From NCBI GenBank assembly GCA_029556615.1, contig JAKQDD010000051.1, positions 1 to 64,000 on the forward strand: DNA of 64,000 nt, in the 5' to 3' direction. Position 1 is the stretch's first letter. Each line of letters opens with the position of its first letter. A model generated the notes under the pieces. The model saw nothing but the letters and a program-made list of their open reading frames with translations. It did no database searches and had not been told where the DNA came from. Below are positions 1 through 9,331 of the stretch, piece after piece. The stretch is from Verrucomicrobiota bacterium (GTDB lineage Bacteria; Verrucomicrobiota; Verrucomicrobiia; Limisphaerales; J093). A program made the position numbers and the translations under genes.

Positions 1-138
1 CGCTGGGGTTTTGTGATGCCCTCAGAGCTTGCGACCGCCATGTAGCAAGGTCGCACCGTTCAACCGCCGGATGCGGAAAACCGCACGTCCGGTGGTGTGG
101 GAGGGTGCCGGGGCGCAATCCCCGGCACCCGACCCGAT
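1..138 (+). mobile_element. Group II intron, 3' end (domains V and VI)
   Basis: A 34-nt domain V hairpin is visible at 63-96: a 9-bp lower stem (63-71 with 88-96), a two-base bulge C86-G87, a 5-bp upper stem (72-76 with 81-85) and an AAAA tetraloop. The catalytic triad is C65-G66-C67, with G66 opposite U93, as in CGC-type domain V. It is followed by a domain VI hairpin (stem 103-113 with 120-130), and A132 is a plausible branch point seven positions before a 3' end at about 138 (CCGAT). A small hairpin at 31-54 may be the end of domain IV. The reverse transcriptase/maturase ORF, if present, lies left of the window, so completeness cannot be judged. The 34-nt length with exact pairing makes chance unlikely. 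Confidence 0.85.
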
Positions 139-169
139 CAAGACGCTATCGCGTTCGAGAAGCCAGCAG

Positions 170-216
170 CGCGGGCATGAGCCTTCGGAGGGCGCTTCGC
201 CTAAAGCGCAGCCGCC
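170..216 (+). repeat. Short dispersed repeat (copy 1 of 2)
   Basis: The segment GCGCGGGC...GCCTTCGGAG...CGCTTCG...AAGCGCAGCCGCC recurs with few changes at 10708-10754. It lies in the gene-free gap between the group II intron end and the kinase gene. Nothing else recognisable was seen in 139-323. Confidence 0.6.
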
Positions 217-323
217 TGGGATCGCTGACCAGGCCAGCTGCGGGTCGCCGCCTACGGCGCCCCCAGGGCTGGGCCCGGTTCTTTTAGCTCTGCGCATTAA
301 CGGCCTGAAGTCGGGGCGACCTG

Positions 324-2975
324 CTATTCGCTGAGAACCGCGTTTGCGTGCGAGCCTACGGCCTTGGAGTAAACGGCGCGGTCGTACACTGGACCCAGCT
401 CCTTCGAGTCGCGTGTGGCGGTGGCGCGAGGGTCGTCCGTCTGGATCTTGCAGAGGCAGCGTCGTTTGTGGTCGAGACCCCAGAGGGTGCCGCCGCCAAA
501 CGCCAGCCGTATGTAGTGCCCGGGGTACGGGCCCCTCGCCATCCCGGCCTCAACGGTTCCCTTGCGGAGGGCGACATCCCGGTCAATCGCGTAGAGCCCC
601 TTGGTCCGGCTCGAGATCCAGAACCAGTTGCCGTCCCATGCCAGAGCGCGGATCTCCGGATCACGGCTTTCCAGGGACCTTGGGACCCGCAGCGTCTGGA
701 TGTCCAGCGCATGGAGGCACCAGCGAGCATTGCTGATGTCGACTTCGGTGAACCAGAGGTACTGGCCGTCATACACGCAGTCGTTGGGCCAGTCGATGGG
801 CCTGGAGGTGTTGGGCGGTTCGAGCTTCAGCAGGAGCCGATCAGGTCTCGCCGTCACGTCGTGGAGGCAGCCCGGCCAGTGGGTCAGGCCCAGGAGGCGG
901 TCCCCACATTGGGCGAATGCCTGCAAGCGGGTGTTGATGGGAACGCTATGGGTGAGCCAAGCCGACGATGGCCGCACTGGATCGATGGGGAGGAACCTGT
1001 TGTCATCGAAGCCATCACTCGCAAGGGCCCAGAGGGTTTCCTGGCGGAAGCTGATATCTTTAATATCCATGTCTCTGTACAGGATCCTGGCCACCACATC
1101 GCCGGGACCGAACACGGTCTTGGGCAGCCGGGCCAATAGCGGCTGTCGGCGGGCAAGTCCCGTCTCGAGCCGGACAGTGGCAAAATCGGCCTTTTCGATC
1201 GTCAGCGGTCCCCGGGGGCTTTGGGTGAGGCAGAACGCGCCGCTCGAAGCCGTGGTCGCCAGCGAGATGCCCGAGGCGTCCCGGATCAGGGCGTCCTTCA
1301 CGGGCCACTCGCTGACGTCTTCGATGACACGGCCCACGAGGGCATACGGTGAATCGAGGGCGCTGATCGTGACCCTTTCGATTCGCAGTTCCCCCCTGGA
1401 CGTTCCGAAGCCCTGGGACGTCTGCGCGCCGCAGAGGAATCGTAGATGCCACTGCGGGAGGCTGCTCAGGTCCAGGACCTCGAACTGATCCAGTCGATCC
1501 GCATTGGGCCAGATCACGGCAGCGTTCACCGCGGGAAGGAAGTCGGCTCGGACTGTCGCCGGCGCAATCTGATTCGTGTGCCACATGAGGGCGTCGTAAT
1601 CGTCGACGAGCCGCCCTCCGGTCAGTTCTTGGATATGGATGGGATCGCCCCCTGCAGAGACCACCGCTCCTATCGCCCCGCCGTAGCTCTCCCCTGAGAG
1701 GGTCACTTGGAGTCGGCAGGGTCCGAGGGGCCGGAAATCGTGTCGGAGATCGACCCACACAGCTTCGCTGCACGCGAGACCCTCGTCATGTTCGACCCTG
1801 GCGTTGAGGACCAATGCGCCGCCGACGGTCCTGACGTCGTGGACCCGATTACCTTTGGCGGGGTCGGTTCCCCGGCTGAAGTGGTTCGAGTCCCAGTGGT
1901 TGGTGTCGAGTTCGTGGGCATCGAACTCCTCGGCGAACAGGATGCGTTCCGGTTTCGGGCCGACACTCTTGGCCACGAGGATGGCCGCGCCGCAGAGCAG
2001 TGCGAAGAGGGCGAACCGGGCTGCGACGCGCCAGCGCCTCGAACGGGTTCGCGCCCTCCGGACCGAGTCGCCCTGCCGCAGCAGTTCGAGGTCGGAGAGC
2101 ATCGCCTGGGCGTCCGGATAGCGACGGGCCGGATCGGGCTCGCACGCGCGGGTGATGATCTCGTTGAGTTCGATCAGCTCGCTGCGCTGGGGGAGGTCAT
2201 CGAGATGGCTTGGCGGGCTGGGGAAGGCCATGCGGTCCTTGCCCATGGCCATTTCGTACAGGCACTTACCCAAGCCATAGATGTCAGCGCGGACACTGCC
2301 CGGTCCTTCGGGGGGAATGAACCCTTCCGTGCCGACGAAGCTGCGGGCGTCATCGCTTCGGGCGACGAGGCCGACGTCAGCAAGCTTCGGCACGCCGCCT
2401 ACGAAGATGATGTTTGAGGGTTTGATGTCGCGGTGGACAAGTCCCTGGTCGTGCAGGAAACGGAGCGCATCGGCCAGGGAAGCACCAATCGCGACGCACT
2501 CCGGAACCGGCAGACGCCCGTGGCCTCGGATCCGCGATTCCAGCGTCAGGGGCTTGTAGCCGTCCGGCGCCGGTGTCGCCGATCTTCCTCCCGGGTCACT
2601 CGTGGCCGTGGAGGCCGGGCTGCCGGGTGGATCCGCGGCTGGGGCAGGAACCTCAGGGGGACCCGTGTTCGCATTGTCCGCCAGCTCCATCACGTAGTAG
2701 AAATAGCCGGCATCGTCGTTGCGCCCGACCTGGAGGATGTCGACGAGTCCCTCGTGCTTCCGGGAGATGGGCTCGAAGTGTTTCAGCCCGCTGAATTCGC
2801 GCTCGTAGGGCCTGGGGTCCGCGAAACTGGCGCGCCGGATGATCTTGGCGGCGCGCAAGGTGCCCATGGCGCTCCGGGCCAGCCAGACCTCGCCGTAGCT
2901 CCCCTGCCCGATCCGTTCGAGCAACTCGTGGTCCGGGATGACCGGCGGCGCGGTGCTGGGGGGCAGATCAGCCAT
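324..2975 (-). CDS. Membrane Ser/Thr protein kinase with extracytoplasmic sensor-like C-terminus
   Basis: The 883-residue protein has an N-terminal Hanks-type kinase domain: glycine loop GQGSYGEV at residues 23-30, ATP-binding lysine K44, catalytic loop HRDIKPSN at 181-188 and a Pro/Ala-rich insert at about 100-140. The Mg-binding DFG motif reads DVG (200-202). One membrane segment follows at about 319-337. The rest, about 540 residues, should lie outside the membrane and looks beta-rich, with a carboxypeptidase-regulatory-like stretch near the middle and propeller-like repeats (LAWDGNWFWIS, YDGQYLWFTE). It is probably a signalling kinase. It is the last gene of an operon with an ECF sigma factor and a 59-residue ORF, and its ATG overlaps the stop of that ORF by 8 nt, which suggests translational coupling. 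Confidence 0.9.
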   Translation of the reverse strand: MADLPPSTAPPVIPDHELLERIGQGSYGEVWLARSAMGTLRAAKIIRRASFADPRPYEREFSGLKHFEPISRKHEGLVDILQVGRNDDAGYFYYVMELADNANTGPPEVPAPAADPPGSPASTATSDPGGRSATPAPDGYKPLTLESRIRGHGRLPVPECVAIGASLADALRFLHDQGLVHRDIKPSNIIFVGGVPKLADVGLVARSDDARSFVGTEGFIPPEGPGSVRADIYGLGKCLYEMAMGKDRMAFPSPPSHLDDLPQRSELIELNEIITRACEPDPARRYPDAQAMLSDLELLRQGDSVRRARTRSRRWRVAARFALFALLCGAAILVAKSVGPKPERILFAEEFDAHELDTNHWDSNHFSRGTDPAKGNRVHDVRTVGGALVLNARVEHDEGLACSEAVWVDLRHDFRPLGPCRLQVTLSGESYGGAIGAVVSAGGDPIHIQELTGGRLVDDYDALMWHTNQIAPATVRADFLPAVNAAVIWPNADRLDQFEVLDLSSLPQWHLRFLCGAQTSQGFGTSRGELRIERVTISALDSPYALVGRVIEDVSEWPVKDALIRDASGISLATTASSGAFCLTQSPRGPLTIEKADFATVRLETGLARRQPLLARLPKTVFGPGDVVARILYRDMDIKDISFRQETLWALASDGFDDNRFLPIDPVRPSSAWLTHSVPINTRLQAFAQCGDRLLGLTHWPGCLHDVTARPDRLLLKLEPPNTSRPIDWPNDCVYDGQYLWFTEVDISNARWCLHALDIQTLRVPRSLESRDPEIRALAWDGNWFWISSRTKGLYAIDRDVALRKGTVEAGMARGPYPGHYIRLAFGGGTLWGLDHKRRCLCKIQTDDPRATATRDSKELGPVYDRAVYSKAVGSHANAVLSE

Positions 2976-3147
2976 GCGTGGTTGCTCTTGTGGTCGAGGA
3001 TGCGGCCACTGTCTGTCGTCGCCTGATCCAACGCTCGACGAGTTGCTTCAGGATCTTCCGGCGAAGATCGTAATCGGCCTCGGCCGAAATGACAACATAC
3101 TCGTGCGGGTCGCGGGCGGCGGCGGGGGCTGATCGTGGCGAGCGCAT
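2968..3147 (-). CDS. Small protein (59 aa) between ECF sigma factor and kinase
   Basis: Not recognised. An ATG at 3147 opens a 59-codon frame starting 19 nt after the sigma-factor stop and ending 8 nt inside the kinase gene (ATGGCTGA overlap). The centre (DPHEYVVISAEADYDLRRKI) followed by LKQLVERWIRRR looks like genuine coding sequence, with a charged, probably helical C-terminal half. Position and coupling suggest a regulator or partner of the sigma/kinase pair, but this is inference. No strong Shine-Dalgarno is seen, so translation may depend on the upstream gene. Confidence 0.6.
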   Translation of the reverse strand: MRSPRSAPAAARDPHEYVVISAEADYDLRRKILKQLVERWIRRRQTVAASSTTRATTHG

Positions 3148-3166
3148 GGCGGGGAAGAACAGTCTC

Positions 3167-3832
3167 TCAAATGCCGCTCTCTTCAAGGCGTTTGACCTCC
3201 TGCCGGATCTGGTTGCGAATCCGGTGGTTGACCACATGCACCATGGTCATACTCAGGCCGAGGGTCTCGGCCACCTTCCGGGCGGGCTGATGCTGGAGGG
3301 AAGAGAGCTCGAACGCCTGAAAGTGCTTGGGGCGCACCCGCTGCTTGACGGTGCGAATTGCAGCGTCCAGAAGGTTCTGATGCCATTCGGCCTCCCACAC
3401 CGCCTCGATCCGGGCGGAGGCGGGATCGGGGATTTGCTCGATCGAATCCGCTCCGAGGGTGGCATGGGTGCGCCCCTCGGCCCCCGACTCGTGGTGCTGT
3501 TTGCGGAGGTGATCGAGGATGCGCCACCGGGTGGTGTGCAGGAGCCAACCGCGGAATGAACCGCGTGCCGGGTCGTACTTGAACTCCTGAATGCGGCGGG
3601 CAACGTTGATGACAGTCTCCTGAACGACGTCCTGTGCCTCAGTGTGGGAGAGGCCGGCTTTGATCGCAGCGTTGTAGATCAGCTTCCAGTAGGTGTCGAA
3701 GAAGTCCTTCCAGGACGTGTCGTCACCCAGGTCGCGCAACCGGCTGAGCAGGCTGCGCCGGGTGGCCAGCGCGCTCTCGGCTCCCACCGTGGGTCTGGTC
3801 CTGCCAGTGTCTTCCTTGGGTTTCGATCCCAT
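3167..3832 (-). CDS. ECF-type RNA polymerase sigma factor
   Basis: The 221-residue sigma-70 family protein has a region 2 at about residues 35-105 (motifs EAQDVVQETV, then RGSFRGWLLHTTRWRILDHLRK) and a region 4 helix-turn-helix at about 160-215 (ARKVAETLGLSMTMVHVVNHRIRNQI). It lacks regions 1.1 and 3, as expected for extracytoplasmic-function factors. The ATG at 3832 is preferred over the in-frame TTG at 3835. It heads an operon with a small ORF and a transmembrane kinase, an arrangement known in Planctomycetota and Verrucomicrobiota, where the kinase is thought to control the sigma factor. No zinc-type anti-sigma factor is present nearby. Confidence 0.92.
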   Translation of the reverse strand: MGSKPKEDTGRTRPTVGAESALATRRSLLSRLRDLGDDTSWKDFFDTYWKLIYNAAIKAGLSHTEAQDVVQETVINVARRIQEFKYDPARGSFRGWLLHTTRWRILDHLRKQHHESGAEGRTHATLGADSIEQIPDPASARIEAVWEAEWHQNLLDAAIRTVKQRVRPKHFQAFELSSLQHQPARKVAETLGLSMTMVHVVNHRIRNQIRQEVKRLEESGI

Positions 3833-4085
3833 CAATAGTCAATACGTTGATCCGATGCCCCCACTTACGCGAGAGCGAAGAACAGGGCGCCTTCGTGGCG
3901 AAACGGAGACTCCGGGGATGGCGTGAACCGGCCGGTCTTCTCGGCGGCGACGGTTCCACGGCACAGCGCGATGCAACCGCAACCGAACGCACCCGCCGAG
4001 AAGATCGCCCGCGTGGCAGGCAGCACAGCGAATCGCCGAACACGGCGGAGGGCCAAGAGAAATGACGCGGATCCACCCCACTCCA

Positions 4086-4266
4086 GAGTCCTCGACTTTT
4101 GAGATATGGGGTCAACAGGTCAAGTGTGATCCCTGCTGTTCCAAGCCTCCCCACCTTCCGTCGAGGACTCTACATTAGCGAGGCGCGGAAGAGAGGGTGG
4201 GCAAGAAAGGCAGGAAGGCTTCATGGGATCGCAGACTTCGTTAGGTCTGAGGCGGCGCCTCGCTAA
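4086..4266 (+). repeat. Composite palindromic repeat, copy A (complete)
   Basis: The first part, 4086-4170, is bounded by GAGTCCTCGA and TCGAGGACTC and contains GGTCAACAGGTCAA. The second part, 4175-4266, is bounded by TTAGCGAGGCGC and GCGCCTCGCTAA and contains GGTCTGAGGCG near its right end. The same two-part element recurs at 31519-31697, 49960-50137 and 62628-62805. It lies in the 635-bp gap between the sigma-factor start and the end of the PEGA/propeller gene. The rest of that gap (3833-4085 and 4267-4467) shows no convincing gene. Confidence 0.9.
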
Positions 4267-4467
4267 TTCTCCGCGCTCAGCAGCCTCAGGGTCAGACCCG
4301 CAAAGCCGGTGACCGGCGTGGGTGGGCCTGCTGGCAGGGATTCCCGCGGAGCACGCGAGATCAGCGTTGTCAAATGTGGTGCACCCGGACTTGATGACCC
4401 CCGAGACGGGTGAACCTGAAGTCTGGGTCAGCACGAGGATTCCGATCCATCCCCTCCGTCCAGCGGC

Positions 4468-6477
4468 TTACGGCAGTTCTTTGGTCTCAAGTCGCCAGAT
4501 GTTCCACGCGCCACCGCGGTTTGAGACGAAGTAGATGTGCCTGCCATCCGGAGACCAAGTCGGGCATGTGTCCTCGGATCCATTCGTCGTCAGTTGGGTC
4601 GCCTTGGTGCCATCGGACTTCATCACCCAAATGTCGTAGTTGTGATTCCGGTTCCGGTCCAGGCCGAACGAGGATGCGTAGGCCACGTGCATTCCATCCG
4701 GGGACCAGGCAGGTCGCACGTCATCGAAATCGCCCGTCGTCATTTGCGTCTGCTCCGCACCGTCGCCGCGCATGACCCAGACCTTGTTCCAACCGGTCTT
4801 GCCGTCTATTCGCGCAAACGCGATCATCGCACCATCTGGCGTCCAGAACGGATTGAAGCCATAGCGGAACTGAGTGGGCAGCGTGCCGTCGAGTTCCGAG
4901 ATCCAAATCTGCTGCTCATGAGGCTTCGCGTTCGGGCTGAGCCGCGCGAAGACGAGCCTTTGTTGGCCTTCAGCGCGACAGACGCAGATTTCATGGTCCG
5001 CGTACATCGAAGTTGTGATGCGGGTGATACCGGTTCCGGTGGGCGGCTCGAACCTCACGCGCCACAATGAGAACTTCTCGCCGTCCCGGTTGCTCGCGAA
5101 GTATACATACTTGCCGTCACGCGTGAACGACGGGTCCTTGTCGATGAATGCGCTGTCCGTAATGGTCGTGGTACCTTTGCCGGGAACGGCTATGGCCTTC
5201 AAGGTGCCCTTCAGGCTAAAACTCAGCCTCGCCGTATTGCACGGGATCGCGCACTCGCCCTCGAACCGGTGCTTGCCAGCCACAGGTCCCCAGAATCGCG
5301 AAGCAGGCTTGCGCGTCCCGACGTCATCGAACCGCTGGAACACGGGCTCCAACTCCGAGTAAACAAGGTACTTGCCATCCGGAGACATCGTCAGGGATGT
5401 TATCGCTCCCAAGTACTTCTGGAGCAGTTCTTTGAGCACCTCTGTAGCTGTCGGAGGAATGGTCTTCTCGATATCGTCCCAGTCCAAGCGGAGGATCAAA
5501 TCCCGCAACTGTGTGGCTGGGACCCCCATGGTGCTGGCAAACTCCTCCAGGTCGATGGGCCGGTTTTCCGTCATTTGCGTACAGGACGCGACCGTCGGCG
5601 AATCCTCCGCAGGATTCAACATGGCCCGTGTCTTGCGCACACCCAGTGCGGCGCCGGTCGGAAGCACAATTACCTCAATACCCGGCACGTCCGCGTCCTC
5701 AGCCTTCTGCAGTTTGAAGTCAATACTCGATTTCTCCTGGGTGAAATGCTCGACGATCTTGGCAGGCCGCCGCGTGTGATTCGGCGGCATTTCGTATCCG
5801 TCCAACTCGATTTCAACCTTCACTGATCTCAGCTCTGATTCGTCCACCCTGACGAACGCTATCGTGATGTCACAGGGCGTCTTCTCCTTGCGACTTTCAC
5901 CATCGACGAATACCGAGGCGCCGGCAGGATCACTCGTGATGTGCAGGGTCTTTCGCTCCGGCTCAAGTCTGAATCGAACCTCAGGGGGCACAGACGATTC
6001 GCTCATCGAGAGTCTTGCCTCGGCGGGCTTCCAGCCGGTCTTTCTCGCAGCGACCGTGTAAACCCTCCCAGCCTGCTGTGTATCCATGACGGGGAGTGAT
6101 AATACAAGCGGTGATGCAGGCCCGCATTCACCCCGTGGTTCATCGTCGACCAGAACCTGGGTGGCCGCCACACTCGAGTACACACCGATCTTCTTCTCGG
6201 CACTCTGGAGTTGGAAGAGGATGGTGGTATCGTGATCCTGCCTCGTGAGAAATCGCTGCTGCGGAAGATAACCCTGCTTGGACACTTCCACGGTGACAGC
6301 GCTCGTTTTGGGCTTCAGAACCTGCTTTGTGATCGGTGTCGGGCCGCTGAACAGCACTCTCCCCTGCTCTGTGACCGTGACGATCGCACCAGTAGGGTCA
6401 GACACGAACGACACTCGGATGCTCGCGCCGTGAATCACCCCGACGAACGCAAGAGTGACAACGCAGTACTTGTACAT
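4468..6477 (-). CDS. Secreted PEGA-domain / TolB-like beta-propeller protein
   Basis: The 669-residue protein begins with a signal peptide (about 1-18, hydrophobic core VVTLAFVGVIHG). The start at 6477 is chosen because GAAGGAGA lies 4-5 nt upstream (6482-6489); an in-frame start 27 nt earlier has no such site. Residues about 20-260 carry PEGA-like modules (SDPTGAIVTV, SDPAGASVFVDG), beta-sandwich repeats typical of bacterial surface proteins. From about 360 to the end there are TolB/PD40-type propeller blades (SPDGKYLVYS, RDGKYVYFASNRDG, SPDGMHVAYAS, SPDGRHIYFVSNRGG). It probably binds a protein or carbohydrate ligand outside the cytoplasm. It stands alone between two kinase modules. Confidence 0.85.
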   Translation of the reverse strand: MYKYCVVTLAFVGVIHGASIRVSFVSDPTGAIVTVTEQGRVLFSGPTPITKQVLKPKTSAVTVEVSKQGYLPQQRFLTRQDHDTTILFQLQSAEKKIGVYSSVAATQVLVDDEPRGECGPASPLVLSLPVMDTQQAGRVYTVAARKTGWKPAEARLSMSESSVPPEVRFRLEPERKTLHITSDPAGASVFVDGESRKEKTPCDITIAFVRVDESELRSVKVEIELDGYEMPPNHTRRPAKIVEHFTQEKSSIDFKLQKAEDADVPGIEVIVLPTGAALGVRKTRAMLNPAEDSPTVASCTQMTENRPIDLEEFASTMGVPATQLRDLILRLDWDDIEKTIPPTATEVLKELLQKYLGAITSLTMSPDGKYLVYSELEPVFQRFDDVGTRKPASRFWGPVAGKHRFEGECAIPCNTARLSFSLKGTLKAIAVPGKGTTTITDSAFIDKDPSFTRDGKYVYFASNRDGEKFSLWRVRFEPPTGTGITRITTSMYADHEICVCRAEGQQRLVFARLSPNAKPHEQQIWISELDGTLPTQFRYGFNPFWTPDGAMIAFARIDGKTGWNKVWVMRGDGAEQTQMTTGDFDDVRPAWSPDGMHVAYASSFGLDRNRNHNYDIWVMKSDGTKATQLTTNGSEDTCPTWSPDGRHIYFVSNRGGAWNIWRLETKELP

Positions 6478-6727
6478 GTGATCTCCTTCCGGGTTTCGAA
6501 TCACGGTGTCTCAGAAGACAATGTTCACCGCTCAACAATACGCAGGATCCAAGGGTGATCTTGCGTAGCGAGCGCAGTTTCTGTCGTATACTTTGGTATG
6601 ATGCCCGACAGCGCCTGGTCGTGTTCGGAGGAGGTGATGGTGTCTGGAAGTGCTGCTCGGCTCGCGCCATCGAGGGAAAGAAACTCTTGCCAGCGGGGTG
6701 TCGGCCATTGTGGAATTGTCTGTGTTC

Positions 6728-6870
6728 AGCGAGGCGCGCCTCAGACCCAACGAAGTCGCCAGGCTCATGAAGCCTCTGTCGTCCCTTTCCACCGGTGCCC
6801 GCGCCTCGCGATTGTGGAGTCCTCGCCGGAAGGGAGGGAGGCGCTGGGACGAAGGGGGCCGACGCGTGAC
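6728..6870 (-). repeat. Composite palindromic repeat, copy B (degenerate)
   Basis: AGCGAGGCG at 6728 and GCGCCTCGCG at 6801-6810 bracket a segment with CGCCTCAGACCC, the reverse of the conserved GGTCTGAGGCG. GAGTCCTCG at 6817-6825 and a degraded first-part sequence follow up to about 6870. It lies in the divergent gap between the propeller gene and the second kinase gene; nothing else is recognisable in 6478-6908. Confidence 0.7.
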
Positions 6871-6908
6871 ATGATCACCGTGGCTTTCAAAGGGCGAGGA
6901 CTCCAGCC

Positions 6909-9320
6909 ATGACTGGGGAACCGTCCGACGACAGTCTGACGGCGGGGAGTCTGCCGGTCTCGTCGTTCTCGGACGTGACGGCGGCGCTGGTGGCGGGGCG
7001 GCACTTGATGCCGCCGCATCGGCCGGGGTTGCTGGCGCGGATGGATCCGTTCGAGATCATCCGACTGCTGGGCACGGGGGGCATGGGAGTGGTTTACCTG
7101 GCGCGGGATCCCCGCAACGGCGCCGAGTTGGCCCTGAAGACGCTGCGGCCCGAGTACGCCGGGGTGCGCCGGATCGTCGGCCGGTTCCTGCTCGAAGCTG
7201 GTCATCTCCAAAAGCTGAAGCACCCGAGCCTGGTGCCAGTGCTCGAGATCGTCGAGCGGGACGGGGCTGCGTGCTTCGTGATGCCACACTATGCGGCGGG
7301 CAGCCTGGCGCAGCGGATGCGGGAGAAATCAGGGCTCGATCCGGAGCGCGCGCTGCGCATCGTCACTGACGTTGCCGAGGCGCTCGCGTTCATCCATCGG
7401 AAGGGGTTGATCCACCGGGACGTGAAGCCGGGCAACATCCTGTTCGACGCGGACGGCCGGGCGGTGCTGGCGGACTTCGGACTGGCGCGGACGTTGTTCA
7501 ATGACGCGACGCTCGATGTCGAGCGGGTTTCGTACGAGGGAACGGCTGCCTACATGTCGCCGGCGGCGGCGGCGGGCGAGGTCGAGGACACCCGGTGCGA
7601 CATCTACGGACTGGGCGCGGTGCTGTACCAGATGCTGGCGGGCCGCCCGCCGTACGAGGGGGCGACCGCGGCCGAAATCCGGGGTCGGGTGCTGGCGGGA
7701 CCGCCGCCGCGGATTGCGCAGGTCAATCCCAAGGCGCACAAGGATCTGACCCGGGTGGCGGAATGGGCGATGGCGCGTGAACACCGGGATCGCTACGCCA
7801 ACGTCGCCGATCTGCTGGCGGACCTGAGGCGGATCGGGGAAGGCCGTGTGCCGTTGGGGCCGCATGGGTTCCGCTTCGAGTGGCGCTCGGGCGTCGAGTG
7901 GCTCGAGCGCCAGCCGCGCTGGCGGCTGGCGGCTGCGGGAGCGCTCGTTCTTGGTATTGCCGCCTTTCTGCTGTGGCCGGAGCGCGGGCTGGTGACCGTG
8001 CAGACGTTCTCGTCACCGTCCATCGCCCTCTGGACAGACGCGCGGGCCGGCGATTGGAACGGCGACGACCGGGCCGACCTCATGATCATCAGGAATGACA
8101 CCCTGCTCGCGTTCTCCTACGAGGGACGGCAACTGTGCGCGGGAGCGCTTTCGCAGGCCGGTATCTGGAATGCCCACATGGAACACGTCGAGGACGTGAA
8201 CGGGGACGGTTTTGTGGACGCCTGGGTCTCCTGGGAAACCTCGGGAACCAACCTGCACCTCGCCCCGGTTAAAGATGGCATGTTTCGGCTGAAGCAGTTT
8301 GATGCAGTGGGCCACCCGGAGCATCCGAAGAACCGCAGCATCGCCTCCAGTCTGCGTCCCGGGGTGCTCGTCCGAAACGAGATCGGGGTGCCCACGAGGG
8401 TTGTGGCCCGTCTGCTCACCGCCTACGGCGGCGCGCCGCGCGGGATCGCCTGCTACGATTTCGCCACCACCCGGCTTCTCTGGCAGTACCTGACCGGTCC
8501 CGCGGTGAAGGACGTCCAGCTCCTGGAACGTGAGAAAGGGATGCCACGCGACCTGTTCTTCGGCAGCGCCGCTCCCAGCAACAACAACATTGCGCCTGAC
8601 GGCTCGGATGACCGCCATTCATATGTGTTCGCCGTGTCCCACGACGGCCAACTGCTGTGGCGAACGCACATGACCGGCGAGTGCGCGGGCACCAGTCTCG
8701 TGGCCGTGGACATCAGCGGCGACGGCGCCAAGGACCTCGTGGCATGGACGCATGTCAGCGAACATCCGGGAGAAGCAGACCCCGCGGACGTGGGCCGGGT
8801 TCACGCCTTTGACCTCTCGGGCCGCGAGCTCTGCCGCCACGCCGCGGGCGCGAATTTGTGGGCTCAGAACGCCGTGCTGGACCTGGACGGGGATGGCCAG
8901 GACGAGCTGGTCTTCGTCGATCAAGAGGGAGATCTGCACGTGTTGGGTCGGGACCTGAAGCGGCTGCGGAAAGTGAACATCATTCCGAAGCGGTACAATC
9001 ATGTCCGTTGGCAGACGGTCGCCTCGGCGAAGATGACCGCGTCGGGCGGTCCGCAGATTGTGTTGTTGTGCAGCCAGCACGACACGATTCGCAGGGAGAA
9101 CCTCGCGGGCGATCCCACCAAGCCGGATGACGTGGTCGATACCTACGACACGCAGGTACTCGTCTTGAACGCCCAACTCGAGATCATCGGGTCGCGCATG
9201 ATCTGCCGCTATAGCCGGAAAGAGGCGCATGGCGAGGTGCTCGTCGCCGACGCTGATGGCGACGGGCTCGACGAGCTGTTCCTGCTGACGGACCATGTCG
9301 AGGTGCTGAAGGTGAAGTAG
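6909..9320 (+). CDS. Membrane Ser/Thr protein kinase with FG-GAP propeller
   Basis: The 803-residue protein contains a full Hanks-type kinase domain: LGTGGMGVVY at 54-63, lysine K77, HRDVKPGN at 169-176 and an intact DFG at 189-191. A single transmembrane helix lies at about 338-356 (AAAGALVLGIAAFLLWP). The extracytoplasmic C-terminus holds calcium-binding FG-GAP/VCBS blades (DWNGDDRADL, DVNGDGFVDA, DISGDGAKDL, DLDGDGQDEL, DADGDGLDEL). It is likely a receptor-type kinase. It is first in an operon with an ECF sigma factor 11 nt downstream and a third gene after that, so the gene order is the reverse of the 324-3832 module. About 45 residues precede the kinase domain; an internal ATG at residue 45 is possible but less likely. 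Confidence 0.93.
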   Translation: MTGEPSDDSLTAGSLPVSSFSDVTAALVAGRHLMPPHRPGLLARMDPFEIIRLLGTGGMGVVYLARDPRNGAELALKTLRPEYAGVRRIVGRFLLEAGHLQKLKHPSLVPVLEIVERDGAACFVMPHYAAGSLAQRMREKSGLDPERALRIVTDVAEALAFIHRKGLIHRDVKPGNILFDADGRAVLADFGLARTLFNDATLDVERVSYEGTAAYMSPAAAAGEVEDTRCDIYGLGAVLYQMLAGRPPYEGATAAEIRGRVLAGPPPRIAQVNPKAHKDLTRVAEWAMAREHRDRYANVADLLADLRRIGEGRVPLGPHGFRFEWRSGVEWLERQPRWRLAAAGALVLGIAAFLLWPERGLVTVQTFSSPSIALWTDARAGDWNGDDRADLMIIRNDTLLAFSYEGRQLCAGALSQAGIWNAHMEHVEDVNGDGFVDAWVSWETSGTNLHLAPVKDGMFRLKQFDAVGHPEHPKNRSIASSLRPGVLVRNEIGVPTRVVARLLTAYGGAPRGIACYDFATTRLLWQYLTGPAVKDVQLLEREKGMPRDLFFGSAAPSNNNIAPDGSDDRHSYVFAVSHDGQLLWRTHMTGECAGTSLVAVDISGDGAKDLVAWTHVSEHPGEADPADVGRVHAFDLSGRELCRHAAGANLWAQNAVLDLDGDGQDELVFVDQEGDLHVLGRDLKRLRKVNIIPKRYNHVRWQTVASAKMTASGGPQIVLLCSQHDTIRRENLAGDPTKPDDVVDTYDTQVLVLNAQLEIIGSRMICRYSRKEAHGEVLVADADGDGLDELFLLTDHVEVLKVK

Positions 9321-9331
9321 TCGCTTGGGGT

